Shown: positions 46,430-57,528, numbered from the stretch's first letter. The stretch is 64,000 bases of DNA from Dehalococcoidia bacterium (GCA_022823505.1 JAJEIA010000118.1:1-64000), one strand, 5' to 3'. The notes: generated by a model not told the origin, from the sequence alone. Numbers and translations: made by a program.

Positions 46430-48013
46430 TTAGGCGACGCCGCCGCCGGGTAGACCGGTCTCCGGATTGACTTCTCCGGTGTAGTAGTAGATGCGGGCGT
46501 TGGCGTTGATCTGCCGGATGGTCTGGCGCACCGGGAGGATGAAGTGGGCGTCGTGCTGGTCGCGGAAGGCGTCCAGCGCGCGGGCAAACTCCACCTCCAC
46601 CAGCTTCACGTCGATGCCGATGTCCTGGAAGGACTGGGCGACGGTCTGGGCGACCTCGATGGTCTCCGGCAAGCCGGGCAGGCTGCTCTGCCACACTTCC
46701 ATGTAGAAGCGGTTTTCGCCGTTGTCGCCGGGGAAGCCGGCCTCGTCAAGCAATTGCTTGGAGCGTTCCGGATCGAAACCGTACCGCTCGTCAAACTCAT
46801 CGGCCCAGCGAGGGTTCCAGCCCTCCAGCGAGTCGTGGAAGATGGTGTTGTACATGGGCTCGCCGCGGCCCTTGAACAGCTCGTTGATGATCTGCTCGCG
46901 GTCGATGGCGCGGTTCATGGCCTCACGGACCAGACGACCGGTCTCCCCCGGCGCAGTCCACGGCTCGGTTTCGGGGTTCCAGTTCACCTGGCTGAGCTCG
47001 TACTGCCCGAAAGGCATGATGGTCAGGCCCACGGAAGGCAGCGGGCTCTCGAAGACCTCCATCCCTTCGTCGATGGCCTGCTGGTGCAGCACCTTGGGGA
47101 TGTCCACCATGTTGGCTTCGCCGGTGAGCAGCATGGCCAGGCGGGTCAGGTCCTCGGGCGTGGTGCTAATCCGCATCCGCTTGAACTCGGGGTTGACGCG
47201 CCAGTGGTCGTAGGGCACAGCCTCGTACTCGGTGTATTCCTTCAGCTCGCGGTTGACGAACTGGAAGCCACCGGTTCCCGCCGGCCCATTCTCGAACATG
47301 GCGTCGCCCTCCTCCGCATGCTGAGCCGAGCTGCGGACGGCGGCGCAGGGGACCACCAGAATGTTGAACCACCAGTCGGCCACATCAACCTGCGGCTGGG
47401 CCAGCGTCATCTTCAGGGTATAGTCGTCGACAACCTCCGCCTTGCCGGCATCGATCATCTCGGTCATGGAGTCGTACCCCATGAACTTCTTCAGGGGGCC
47501 CTTGCAGCCGGCCAGGGGGTCGGACATCTGCTGGTCAATGGTGAAGATCAGGTCTTTGACGGTGAACTCACCCCAGCCGAAGTGCATCTGGACGCCTTCC
47601 TGGAGATAGAAGGTGTACTCGGAAGCGTCGGGGCTGACGTCCCATTCCCGGGCCAGTTGCGGCAGAATGGTGGAGACGCCGGTGTCGGGCGAAATGGTGG
47701 TTGGGTTCTCCCAGATCGGCCGGAACACCAGGTGCCCGCTGCTGGTGGCCAGCCAAGGGAAGAAGGTGTCCTGAGGCAGCGGGGTCACGGCCATGTGGAG
47801 GTAGCTATCCTCGTCGGCCATGGCCGGCATGGCGGTGGGCTCGGGAGCAGCGGTGGCTGCGGCCTGGGCCGGGGCCGCCGGCGCCTCGGTGGCGGCGGGT
47901 GCGGCAGCCGGCTCCGCGGCCGTGCCGCCACAGGCGACAATCACGGACAGGAATACAATCAACAGGGGAACTGCGGCGAAGCGCAACGCGTTTCGGATAC
48001 GGCGAACTGCCAT
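46430..48013 (-). CDS. ABC transporter substrate-binding protein (family 5), possibly prematurely terminated
   Basis: Lipoprotein signal LLIVFLSVIVACGG; EYTFYLQEGVQMHFGWGEFTVKDLIFTIDQ; EAMNRAIDREQIINEL. Confidence 0.9.
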   Translation of the reverse strand: MAVRRIRNALRFAAVPLLIVFLSVIVACGGTAAEPAAAPAATEAPAAPAQAAATAAPEPTAMPAMADEDSYLHMAVTPLPQDTFFPWLATSSGHLVFRPIWENPTTISPDTGVSTILPQLAREWDVSPDASEYTFYLQEGVQMHFGWGEFTVKDLIFTIDQQMSDPLAGCKGPLKKFMGYDSMTEMIDAGKAEVVDDYTLKMTLAQPQVDVADWWFNILVVPCAAVRSSAQHAEEGDAMFENGPAGTGGFQFVNRELKEYTEYEAVPYDHWRVNPEFKRMRISTTPEDLTRLAMLLTGEANMVDIPKVLHQQAIDEGMEVFESPLPSVGLTIMPFGQYELSQVNWNPETEPWTAPGETGRLVREAMNRAIDREQIINELFKGRGEPMYNTIFHDSLEGWNPRWADEFDERYGFDPERSKQLLDEAGFPGDNGENRFYMEVWQSSLPGLPETIEVAQTVAQSFQDIGIDVKLVEVEFARALDAFRDQHDAHFILPVRQTIRQINANARIYYYTGEVNPETGLPGGGVA

Positions 48014-48353
48014 GCGGATACCTCCGTTTCAGTCAGCGGATTCCCGTGTGCCGCCAAACATTAGCATCGGCGATACCTGATGTCAAATATTCATAATCGT
48101 GATATTGAGCGGGATGTAAAATATTCAACCCCATGCCTGGAGGGTTGAATGTCGTTGTCAGTGGACGGCGTTTCGAACGATCTCGTCAAACAAACAGCGT
48201 GTTGCGAACTTGGCAGATCCACGGGTGGATTGCGCGGTATTACGTTGCGATAATCCTTTCCGGATTGCCGTTGCGTGTGCGCCATTACAACCATATACTC
48301 CCGCGCGGTTATCTTCCCGGTGAAACCGTCCCATCTCAGTGGCATACCCCTTC

Positions 48354-49577
48354 ATGTCAGATGATTTGACAACGCCCCCGTTGCTCCCCGAGAGTGAACG
48401 ATTGCCCGGCCCGCTGGAAGGAGTTCGGGTCATTGAGTGGGGCGCGATGGTATCGGCGCCGTTCTGTGCCAAGGTGCTGGCGGAGTTCGGCGCGGACGTC
48501 ATCAAGGTGGAGCCGCCCGAGGGGGACGCGGCCCGGCGGGTGGGACCATTCCCGGACGGTCAACGCCATGCGGAACGCAGCGGGCTGTTCCTGTTCGCCA
48601 ACCTGGGTAAGCGGGGCGTGACCCTCGACACCAACACGCGAGACGGCATCGAGCGGCTGCACGACCTGCTGAACGACGCCGATATGTTCGTCGAGAACCA
48701 GCCCTTCCCGGCTCTGGAGCCGGCGGGAATCGACTCGACCACGCTGCGCCGTCGCCACCCGAACCTGATAACCGTTTCGCTGTCGGCATACGGGCGCACC
48801 GGCGACTACCGGGAGTACGCCGGCTACGACCTGCAGGTGAACGCCCTGAGCGGCATGAGCTTCGGCACGGGCCACTCGCATCGGGAGCCGCTCACCACAC
48901 CGGATCGGCAGGCCGGGTATCTGGCCGGCCTGGGCGGGGCCTATGCCGCCATCGTCGCGCTGCTGGCCCGGGAGTCGAACCTGGCCGGCGACGGCGGGGC
49001 GGACGGGGGACAGTACATCGACGTGGCCGATTCGGGGGTGATCAGCACACTTCTGACCGGCTACCACCTGCCGACGTTCATCTACCGGGGGATCGCCGGC
49101 TCGCGTTCGGGTAACCGGATGCGCCTGGGCCTGTTTCCCAACTGCGTTCTGCCCTGCCGGGACGGATACGTGTGCATCGACGCCCCGCAGATGGAGCAGT
49201 ACCAGCGGTTCCTGAGCCTGCTGGGCGACCCTGACTGGACCGAAAACCCGCGCTACCGGGACCGTCGGGCCATGAGCGACCGGTATCCCGTGGAGGCCGA
49301 GAACCTGATCGCCCCCTGGTTCATGGAGCACGACAAGGCGGAGATCCTGCAGCTGTGTCTGCAAAACCGCATTCCCTGCGCGCCGGTGTTGACCATGGAC
49401 GAAGCGCTGGAAATGCCCCACCTACATCAGCGTGACTGGTTCGTGGGATCGGAACATCCCGAGGCCGGCGGTTACCGCTATCCCGGGGCGCCGGTGAGGT
49501 TGCACGGTTCGCCTTGCCGCGTCGTCCGTCCCGCGCCGTTGCTGGGGCAACACAACGCGGATGTGCTGGACGGATGA
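48354..49577 (+). CDS. CaiB/BaiF CoA-transferase family protein
   Basis: GPLEGVRVIEWGAMVSAPFCAKVLAEFGADVIKVEPPEGDAAR. Confidence 0.92.
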   Translation: MSDDLTTPPLLPESERLPGPLEGVRVIEWGAMVSAPFCAKVLAEFGADVIKVEPPEGDAARRVGPFPDGQRHAERSGLFLFANLGKRGVTLDTNTRDGIERLHDLLNDADMFVENQPFPALEPAGIDSTTLRRRHPNLITVSLSAYGRTGDYREYAGYDLQVNALSGMSFGTGHSHREPLTTPDRQAGYLAGLGGAYAAIVALLARESNLAGDGGADGGQYIDVADSGVISTLLTGYHLPTFIYRGIAGSRSGNRMRLGLFPNCVLPCRDGYVCIDAPQMEQYQRFLSLLGDPDWTENPRYRDRRAMSDRYPVEAENLIAPWFMEHDKAEILQLCLQNRIPCAPVLTMDEALEMPHLHQRDWFVGSEHPEAGGYRYPGAPVRLHGSPCRVVRPAPLLGQHNADVLDG

Positions 49578-50857
49578 TGATTGCCGCAAATGCCACGCCT
49601 CGTCCACCGCTGTCCAACGTGCGGGTCGTCGACCTGGGCTCCGCATGGGCCGGGCCGATGGCCGGTCACCTGCTGGCGGACATGGGAGCCGAGGTGATCA
49701 AGATCGAGAGCCGGGCCCGCATGGACGGAATGCGGCTGGGGCGCCCCATGGTCGGCGACGACCTGGCGGGCGGAGACCGCGGTATCTGGCCCGAATTGCA
49801 ACCGGTGTTCCACGGGCTCAACCGGAACAAGCTCAGCGTGACGCTGAACCTGCGCACCGAAACGGGCCGCAGAATCCTGCAGCGGTTGGCCTCGGTCAGC
49901 GACGTGGTGCTGGCGAACTTCTCCCCTGGCGTGCTGGAGCGGCTGGGCATGGACTACGCCAGCCTGCGGCCGGTCAAGCCGGACATCATCGTGGCATCCA
50001 TGCCCGCCTTCGGCGACAGCGGCCCGCTGCGAGACATGGTGGCGTACGCGCCCATCATCCAGGCCATGTCGGGCATGATGAGCCTGGTGGGCTATGCGCC
50101 GGAAGAGGGCGAGCCCCTGGTCGGCGAACTGCAAGCGGCGTGGAGCGACACGGTGGCCGCCCTGTGCGCGGCGCTGGGCGTCGTGGCGGCGCTGCGGCAC
50201 CGCAACCGGACGGGATCAGGACAATACGTGGAGGCAGCCCACCTGGAGGGCACGGCCGCGTTGCTGGGAGTCCCCATGCTGGAGTACCAGATGACCGGGA
50301 CGATCCCGGCCCCGCCGGGCAACGACGACCCTGACTTTGGGCCCCACAACAACTACCCCTGCGCCGGCGAGGACGCGTGGGTGGCCATTGCGGTTCGCAC
50401 GGAGGAGGAATGGCGGGCGCTGGCGGGCGTGATTGAAAACGACGGCGCGGGATGCCCCGGCCTGAACGCCGATGCCAGGTTCGCCGACGCGCCATCGCGG
50501 TGGCACAACCGGCGCGATCTGGATGAAATCGTAGCGACGTGGACCAGGAACCTCGACCCCCGGCAGGTTGTGGACCGGTTGCAGGCCGTGGGAGTGGCAG
50601 CCATGCCGGTGATGAACATCGCCGACCAGTTCGCCGACCCGCATTTGAACGCCCGGGAGACCTACGTGGAAATCGACCACCCACACGTCGGCGCCGAGAT
50701 GGTGTACGGAGTGCCCTGGCGGCTCAGCGACACGCCTGGATCGGTACGGGCGCCGGCTCCGCTTTTGGGCCAGCACAACGACTACGTGTTGCAGGAACTG
50801 CTGGGCATGGACCAGGCGCAGATCGCAACGCTCGCAGCGGAGGAGGTGGTGTATTGA
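49574..50857 (+). CDS. CaiB/BaiF CoA-transferase family protein
   Basis: VRVVDLGSAWAGPMAGHLLADMGAEVIKIES; ATG overlaps the stop of the preceding gene. Confidence 0.92.
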   Translation: MMIAANATPRPPLSNVRVVDLGSAWAGPMAGHLLADMGAEVIKIESRARMDGMRLGRPMVGDDLAGGDRGIWPELQPVFHGLNRNKLSVTLNLRTETGRRILQRLASVSDVVLANFSPGVLERLGMDYASLRPVKPDIIVASMPAFGDSGPLRDMVAYAPIIQAMSGMMSLVGYAPEEGEPLVGELQAAWSDTVAALCAALGVVAALRHRNRTGSGQYVEAAHLEGTAALLGVPMLEYQMTGTIPAPPGNDDPDFGPHNNYPCAGEDAWVAIAVRTEEEWRALAGVIENDGAGCPGLNADARFADAPSRWHNRRDLDEIVATWTRNLDPRQVVDRLQAVGVAAMPVMNIADQFADPHLNARETYVEIDHPHVGAEMVYGVPWRLSDTPGSVRAPAPLLGQHNDYVLQELLGMDQAQIATLAAEEVVY

Positions 50858-51441
50858 CGCGGAGAATGTATTGACGCGGAGAATCGGAGGTGTGCGGGAA
50901 GCAAAACGGGTGAACGCAGGGGATCGTGGCTTCGGTAAGGGTTCAGAATCGAGGAGGTTGTCATTGCGAGGCGCTTGCGCCGCGGCAATCTCGACGCCAC
51001 AGCAGCAACGTCTGCTACGCAGGACTGCCGGTCACCAACAAGATAGGAGTTACGCGCATGCAATTACAAACCCGTCATTTGTATGTTGCCCCTGCGAAAG
51101 CAGGAAGCCATTGACCTTCTGGTGAAAGAATCTGGAACACTGCTAAAGAATTCGGCCACTGGATTCCCGCTTTCGCGGGGGATGACGCTTGTAATGACTT
51201 CGAACTGCATAAGTCCTTCGAGATTGCCGCCCTGCGCTCGCAATGACGCCTTCCCTGGCGGTCCGAACAGTCTCTGGCTCCGCGTTCTGCTTGCAGCGAT
51301 ATGCAGCCTATGGTAACTTGGCCGAACCCAGAATCGCGGAGGATAGTGCGCCCGGCGACCGGGTAAGATATTCACGGTCCCTAACCAGATACACATCAGA
51401 TTGGCCAGAGCATCAGGCACTGACCGAGGAGGAGGTCTGCA

Positions 51442-52485
<1,044 letters not shown>

Positions 52486-52552
52486 AAAGCCAATTCAAAC
52501 ATCGTCATTCGGTATCGATGGTAAATGTCGGTCCTGACGAGGGAGTTTCACG

Positions 52553-53593
52553 ATGACGACTGCTGAAATGCCCCAAACCGCTGCGACCACTCCGGCAGCG
52601 CAAGACACGCTGCTGGACGTCCGCGGCCTCAAGATGCACTTTCCGGTTACGTCGGGCATCCTGTTTCAGAGAGCGGTTGCCTACATCAAAGCCATTGACG
52701 GCGTGGATTTCACCGTGCGTCGCGGTGAGACGCTGGGGATGGTTGGCGAGTCGGGCTGCGGCAAGACCACGACCGGCCGCTGCATCCTGCGTCTCTACCG
52801 GCCCACCGACGGCCAGATCTGGTTCAACGGCGTGGAAATCGCCCAGGCCAAAACCGGCCAGATGCGGGCGATGCGGCGCCAGATGCAGATCATTTTCCAA
52901 GACCCCTACAGCTCGCTGAACCCACGGATGACCGCCGGCAACATCATCGGCGAGCCTCTGGCGGTGCACGGGTTGGTCAACAACAAGCGGGAGTACCGTG
53001 AACGGGTCGCCGAGCTGCTCAACAACGTCGGCTTGAACCCTTACATGGCCGACCGCTTCCCGCACGAGTTCAGCGGCGGACAGCGTCAGCGCATCGGGGT
53101 GGCCCGGGCGCTCAGCGTGGACCCGGACTTCATCGTCTGCGACGAGCCGGTCTCGGCGCTGGACGTGTCCATCCAGGCCCAGATCATCAACCTGCTGGAA
53201 GACCTGCAGGAACGGTACGACCTGACCTACCTGTTCATTGCGCACGACCTGTCGGTGGTGCGTCACATCAGCGACCGGGTCGCGGTGATGTACCTTGGCA
53301 AGATTGTCGAGATCGCGGACCGCAACGCCATCTACGAGAACCCACAGCATCCCTACACCCGCGCGCTTCTGTCGGCGGTACCCATTCCCGATCCGGTGCT
53401 GGACGCCCAGCGGGAACGGATCATCCTCTCGGGCGAGGTGCCCAGCCCGCTGAACCCACCCAGCGGCTGCGTTTTCCACCCGCGCTGCCCGATCGCCACG
53501 GACGACTGCACGCGGGTGAACCCGGAGGCCCGGGAGGTTATGCCCGACCACATCGCCGCGTGTCTGAACGTGCCGGGGTACGGGCCGTACTAA
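52553..53593 (+). CDS. Oligopeptide/dipeptide ABC transporter ATP-binding protein (DppF/OppF type)
   Basis: [64 protein letters not shown]. Confidence 0.94.
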   Translation: MTTAEMPQTAATTPAAQDTLLDVRGLKMHFPVTSGILFQRAVAYIKAIDGVDFTVRRGETLGMVGESGCGKTTTGRCILRLYRPTDGQIWFNGVEIAQAKTGQMRAMRRQMQIIFQDPYSSLNPRMTAGNIIGEPLAVHGLVNNKREYRERVAELLNNVGLNPYMADRFPHEFSGGQRQRIGVARALSVDPDFIVCDEPVSALDVSIQAQIINLLEDLQERYDLTYLFIAHDLSVVRHISDRVAVMYLGKIVEIADRNAIYENPQHPYTRALLSAVPIPDPVLDAQRERIILSGEVPSPLNPPSGCVFHPRCPIATDDCTRVNPEAREVMPDHIAACLNVPGYGPY

Positions 53594-53618
53594 ACTACCT
53601 GAATCCCTCGAGCATTCA

Positions 53619-53649
53619 CCCGGGACGGTGCTCGCCGTCCCGGGTTTTT
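53619..53649 (+). terminator. Rho-independent terminator after the ATPase genes
   Basis: CCCGGGACGG-TGCTCG-CCGTCCCGGG-TTTTT. Confidence 0.9.
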
Positions 53650-53693
53650 GATACCATATCGGTAGCTGCGTCTTGTCTCAGGGAGAAAACGCA

Positions 53694-53888
53694 ATGTGGG
53701 ACCGGATCTTCCTATTGTCGCTGGTCATATTTTTCATCGGGATGCTGGCCGTACTGACTGGGGAGTTCGTTGTGCCAAGCGTCCAGCCGGTGACATCGTT
53801 AGTGGGCGGTTCCATCGCCGGTTTGGCCGGACTTTCCGGCGCAGTCTCGGGCATAGTCCTGATACTGACTACCGATTTCGGCCGCTGA
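53694..53888 (+). CDS. Small membrane protein (64 aa)
   Basis: MWDRIFLLSLVIFFIGMLAVLTGEFVVPSVQPVTSLVGGSIAGLAGLSGAVSGIVLIL; upstream AGGGAG. Confidence 0.55.
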   Translation: MWDRIFLLSLVIFFIGMLAVLTGEFVVPSVQPVTSLVGGSIAGLAGLSGAVSGIVLILTTDFGR

Positions 53889-53891
53889 TCA

Positions 53892-54104
53892 GTGGGCCTT
53901 CGTTCATTAGCTGCCAAAGCAATATTACTGACCATCGCAATGGTCATCGCGGCACTGACAGTGACATTGCTGGCAGTAATCGCCTTGCGCCTTCTACTGG
54001 ACCCTACTGATATTCTCTACGTAATAGCGTCTCTTATCTCCATTGGCGGCGCCGGAATATCTCTGATTAGACTGTCGTTGCGACAGAGGTCACGGAACAA
54101 ATAG
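53892..54104 (+). CDS. Small membrane protein (70 aa)
   Basis: GTG start; two hydrophobic segments; 3 nt after the preceding ORF. Confidence 0.5.
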   Translation: MGLRSLAAKAILLTIAMVIAALTVTLLAVIALRLLLDPTDILYVIASLISIGGAGISLIRLSLRQRSRNK

Positions 54105-54121
54105 CCAAGACGAGGATATCC

Positions 54122-54889
54122 ATGCGACTGGAAAACAAAACCGCTCTGATCACCGGCGCGAGCCGCAACATCGGCGCCGAAATCGCGCGCACCTTTGCCC
54201 GCGAGGGTGCCAACCTGATCCTGAACACCCGTCAATCGGCCGAGGAACTGGAGGCGGTGGCGGCCGAGTGCCGCGAACTGGGCGTCCAGACCCACACGGT
54301 CATCGGCGATGTGGCGGACCCCGACCGCGTGGCCGATATGGTGGCCGAAGGCATCGATGCCCTGGGGACGGTTGACGTGCTGGTGAGCAACGTGGCGGTT
54401 CGGCCGCACAAGCCCATTCTTGATGTAACGGTTGAGGAATGGCAGAGCGTGATGGCCACGAACCTGCACTCCGCGTTCTACCTGATCCACGCGGTCCTGC
54501 CCGGGATGATCGAGCAGCGGTCCGGCAGCATAATCGGTCTGGGCGGACAGTCGGCGATCACGGGCCGCCCCGACACGGCCATCGTGACCACGGCGAAGAC
54601 CGGACTGCTGGGATTGATCCGCGCGGTTGCGGCAGAGTGCGCCCAGTACGGTGTGCGGGCCAACCTGGTGAACCCGGGCTCCACCGACACGGCCCGCGCC
54701 CATCCAGAGTGGTATCCGGAATTCCAGGATGTGGCCCGCGGCTCGGACCAGCACCTGAAAGAAATACCGCTGGGTCGCCAGGGCACGGTGCAGGACATCG
54801 CCAACGCCTGCCTCTTCTACGCCAGCGACGAGTCCTCCTATATCACCGGCGACCGCATGAACGTGGTCGGCGGGCGGTACATCGTGTAG
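54122..54889 (+). CDS. SDR family oxidoreductase
   Basis: NKTALITGASRNIGAEIARTFAREGANLILN, GLGGQSAITGRPDTAIVTTAKTGLLGLIRAVAAE. Confidence 0.9.
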   Translation: MRLENKTALITGASRNIGAEIARTFAREGANLILNTRQSAEELEAVAAECRELGVQTHTVIGDVADPDRVADMVAEGIDALGTVDVLVSNVAVRPHKPILDVTVEEWQSVMATNLHSAFYLIHAVLPGMIEQRSGSIIGLGGQSAITGRPDTAIVTTAKTGLLGLIRAVAAECAQYGVRANLVNPGSTDTARAHPEWYPEFQDVARGSDQHLKEIPLGRQGTVQDIANACLFYASDESSYITGDRMNVVGGRYIV

Positions 54890-54900
54890 AGCACCTGGAT

Positions 54901-56316
54901 ATGCTGCCCACGATGGATCATCTAGCCGCGTTGTCGACTGAAGAGATCACAAACATCCTCCTGACCGAGACGGAGGGGCAGTGGTTTGATCGCAAAAGCG
55001 CTCGGATAGCACCGCGCGACCTAGCGGAAACGTTGGTGGCCATGGCTAATGCCGAGGGCGGCACGATTGCGGTCGGCTTGTACAACGGCACGTGCGAGGG
55101 AGTTGACGAAAAGCAATCAGCACAGAGCGGCTGGCGGCAAGCCGGGTTGGATTTTACTGACCCTCCAGTGCGGTACACAGTACAGATGCTGCCATGTATA
55201 AACCGAAATGACCGTGCGGATCATCTGTTTATCATCCAGATACCGCCGAGCCACCAAGTCCATGCGACCAAACGGGATGTAGCATTTTTACGCGTGGGTG
55301 ACGAAAACCGTCGGTTGACCTTCGAACAACGGCTCGAGCTACGTTACGACAAGGGCGACGCCTCGTACGAGACGACATCAGCAGGTGAGCAGGGTTTCCC
55401 ACAACTGGATCAAGGAGCGGTGTCTGAGTATGCCGCTAAAATGAAGCATTCGTGCCCACAACGGCTATTGCAGGCACGCGGATTGCTGCATGACAACGGC
55501 AGGATAAGCGTGGGGGCACAGTTGTTGTTCGGCTTACAACCACAAATTGCTAACCCTGAGGCACACGTTAGGGTGTTGAGGTATGCCGGCCGTGAACGCC
55601 TCACCGGTACAGCGCAGAACGTGGTCAGCGATGTTCGGTGTGAAGGGAGGCTGTCAGAACAAATCGACGCAGCGCGAGAAGCGATGCTCGATGCGATTCC
55701 GAAACGCAGATCATTGGGACCGAATGGCCGCTTCGGTTGGTTCGGAATTGTACCCGAGGAAGTTTGGCTCGAAGCGCTGGTCAACGCGGTCATACACCGG
55801 TCGTACAGCAATTCAGGGGATCATATCCGACTAACGGTGTTTGATGACCGGGTTGAAATATCCAGCCCAGGAAGATTCCCAGGCGTGGTGTCTCTGGACG
55901 ATCTGAGTGACGTTAAACGGTTCGCTCGGAACCCGCGTATTGCGCGCGTGATGTCCGAGCTTGAGTACGGGCAGGAACTGGGCGAAGGGTTGCGCCGGAT
56001 GGTTGCGGTAATGGAATCTGGTGGTAGACAGCGTCCACTCGTACAGCAAGCCAACAGCATGACCGTGGTTACATTGCTTGGAGAAGTGATCGGTCCAAGG
56101 GAACTGGCGGGCCTACCTATGGTGGCTCATGACTTGTTCCAGCAGCTTTCACTGGTGGGCCATTCCGGTACTGGTGCACTGGTGCAGTTGAGCGACTACT
56201 CTCGCCCGGTTGTCCTGCGCAACCTGAGGCTCTTAGAATCTCGGGGACTGATACGGCGCGTTGGCAATAGCCCCACAGATCCACGTGCTTTTTGGACGAC
56301 AGAACCGTTCGCCTGA
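54901..56316 (+). CDS. AlbA_2 (Schlafen-like) domain ATP-binding protein / RecG-like regulator
   Basis: ETEGQWFDRKSARIAPRDLAETLVAMANAEGGTIAVGL; LEALVNAVIHRSYSNSGDHIRLTVFDDRVEISSPGRFPG. Confidence 0.82.
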   Translation: MLPTMDHLAALSTEEITNILLTETEGQWFDRKSARIAPRDLAETLVAMANAEGGTIAVGLYNGTCEGVDEKQSAQSGWRQAGLDFTDPPVRYTVQMLPCINRNDRADHLFIIQIPPSHQVHATKRDVAFLRVGDENRRLTFEQRLELRYDKGDASYETTSAGEQGFPQLDQGAVSEYAAKMKHSCPQRLLQARGLLHDNGRISVGAQLLFGLQPQIANPEAHVRVLRYAGRERLTGTAQNVVSDVRCEGRLSEQIDAAREAMLDAIPKRRSLGPNGRFGWFGIVPEEVWLEALVNAVIHRSYSNSGDHIRLTVFDDRVEISSPGRFPGVVSLDDLSDVKRFARNPRIARVMSELEYGQELGEGLRRMVAVMESGGRQRPLVQQANSMTVVTLLGEVIGPRELAGLPMVAHDLFQQLSLVGHSGTGALVQLSDYSRPVVLRNLRLLESRGLIRRVGNSPTDPRAFWTTEPFA

Positions 56317-56460
56317 ATCGGATCGATTTGGAATACGCTTTGAACTGTGTCCACTCTAAACGAACCTTTAGAGTAGTTTAGAGTAGCCGAGGCAACCTGG
56401 CGTCACTGGGAGTGAAAAACCTCCGCGACAGCTGGTTCGGTTGCGGTCCGCCATAAGAAG

Positions 56461-56498
56461 CTGTAACTACTCTAAACGCGCGTTTAGAGTAGTTACAG
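56461..56498. repeat. 38-bp perfect palindrome
   Basis: CTGTAACTACTCTAAACGCGCGTTTAGAGTAGTTACAG equals its own reverse complement. Confidence 0.95.
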
Positions 56499-56509
56499 TT
56501 CGTGACAGG

Positions 56510-57490
56510 CTAGCCCGCGTAGGCCCGCTCCAGCACCGCGTCCAGTTCCTCCCTGGTGTAACGGTACTCCTGGGTGCCGGGCTGCCGGATGGCAAAATGG
56601 GCGCAGGCGGAGCCAATTTGAGCCGCGCGTTCCAGCTGCCTGAGGGTGATGGAAGCGAAGGATCCGCCCTGGTTGGCGTGAGCAGCCGCCACGGGGTGCA
56701 AAAGGCCGAGGATCAGACCGCCGCGGAAGGCGTCGCCGGCGCCGGTGGGATCGACGACATTGTCGGTTGGGACGGGCGGAACGATCGCCTGTCCCTCAGG
56801 GATGGTGACGCGCACCCCCTGCTCGCCCAGAGTGGTGACCAGGACGCCGGTCAGTTCCAGCAACCCAGCGTCGTCGCGCCCGGTCTTCTCCGAGATGAGC
56901 GCCATCTCGTAGTCATTGGCGATCAACAGGTGAGAGTTGGCGATGCAGGCGGTGAGCCCGTCGGAGTCCCAGGCAGGGAGCGATTGACCCGGATCGAAGA
57001 TGGTGTAAATGCCGGCCGCATAACCATCGGCGGCGAAGTCCGTCATGTCGGTCAGGTTGCCGGGCCCGACTATGTTGATGGTGTCAGCCGGATCCACTGT
57101 GCCAAAGTCGAACCCGGTAGCATGCTTCATGGCGCCGGGATTGAACCCGGTGATCTGGTTGTCCGCCAGGTCGGTGACGATGAACGCCGAGGCGGTGGCC
57201 TCTTCCTCCACGATGCGGATGTCGTCGGTTGGGATACCGTTGTCGGCCATCCAGGTGAAGTAATCGCGGTAGTCGGAACCGATGGCGGCAACGATGCGGG
57301 GTTCCTGTCCCAGCATGGCCAACGAGTAGGCGATGTTGCCGGCGGTGCCGCCGAAGTAGGCGTTGAAACCGTCCACCGTGAAGCTGAGGTTGATCTGGTG
57401 GACGCGCTCCGGGACGATGTGGTCGCCGAAGCGACCGTCGAAGGTCATAATGCGGTCGATGGCCAGGGAGCCGGAGACGAGTATCTGCAT
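56510..57490 (-). CDS. PfkB family carbohydrate kinase
   Basis: ILVSGSLAIDRIMTF, FGGTAGNIAYSLAMLG, NVVDPTGAGDAFRGGLILGLL. Confidence 0.92.
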   Translation of the reverse strand: MQILVSGSLAIDRIMTFDGRFGDHIVPERVHQINLSFTVDGFNAYFGGTAGNIAYSLAMLGQEPRIVAAIGSDYRDYFTWMADNGIPTDDIRIVEEEATASAFIVTDLADNQITGFNPGAMKHATGFDFGTVDPADTINIVGPGNLTDMTDFAADGYAAGIYTIFDPGQSLPAWDSDGLTACIANSHLLIANDYEMALISEKTGRDDAGLLELTGVLVTTLGEQGVRVTIPEGQAIVPPVPTDNVVDPTGAGDAFRGGLILGLLHPVAAAHANQGGSFASITLRQLERAAQIGSACAHFAIRQPGTQEYRYTREELDAVLERAYAG

Positions 57491-57528
57491 TGCGTCGAAT
57501 TCCTTTGATTTAGATTGAGAGCGAATGG

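Noticed and set aside
46430-46432. Selenocysteine or pyrrolysine recoding at the SBP stop
   Set aside because: The codon is TAA, which is not used for Sec (TGA) or Pyl (TAG); mutation, error or simple readthrough is more plausible.
46544-48064. 506-aa plus-strand ORF antisense to the peptide-binding protein
   Set aside because: Shadow ORF; composition and lack of motifs indicate an artefact of high GC.
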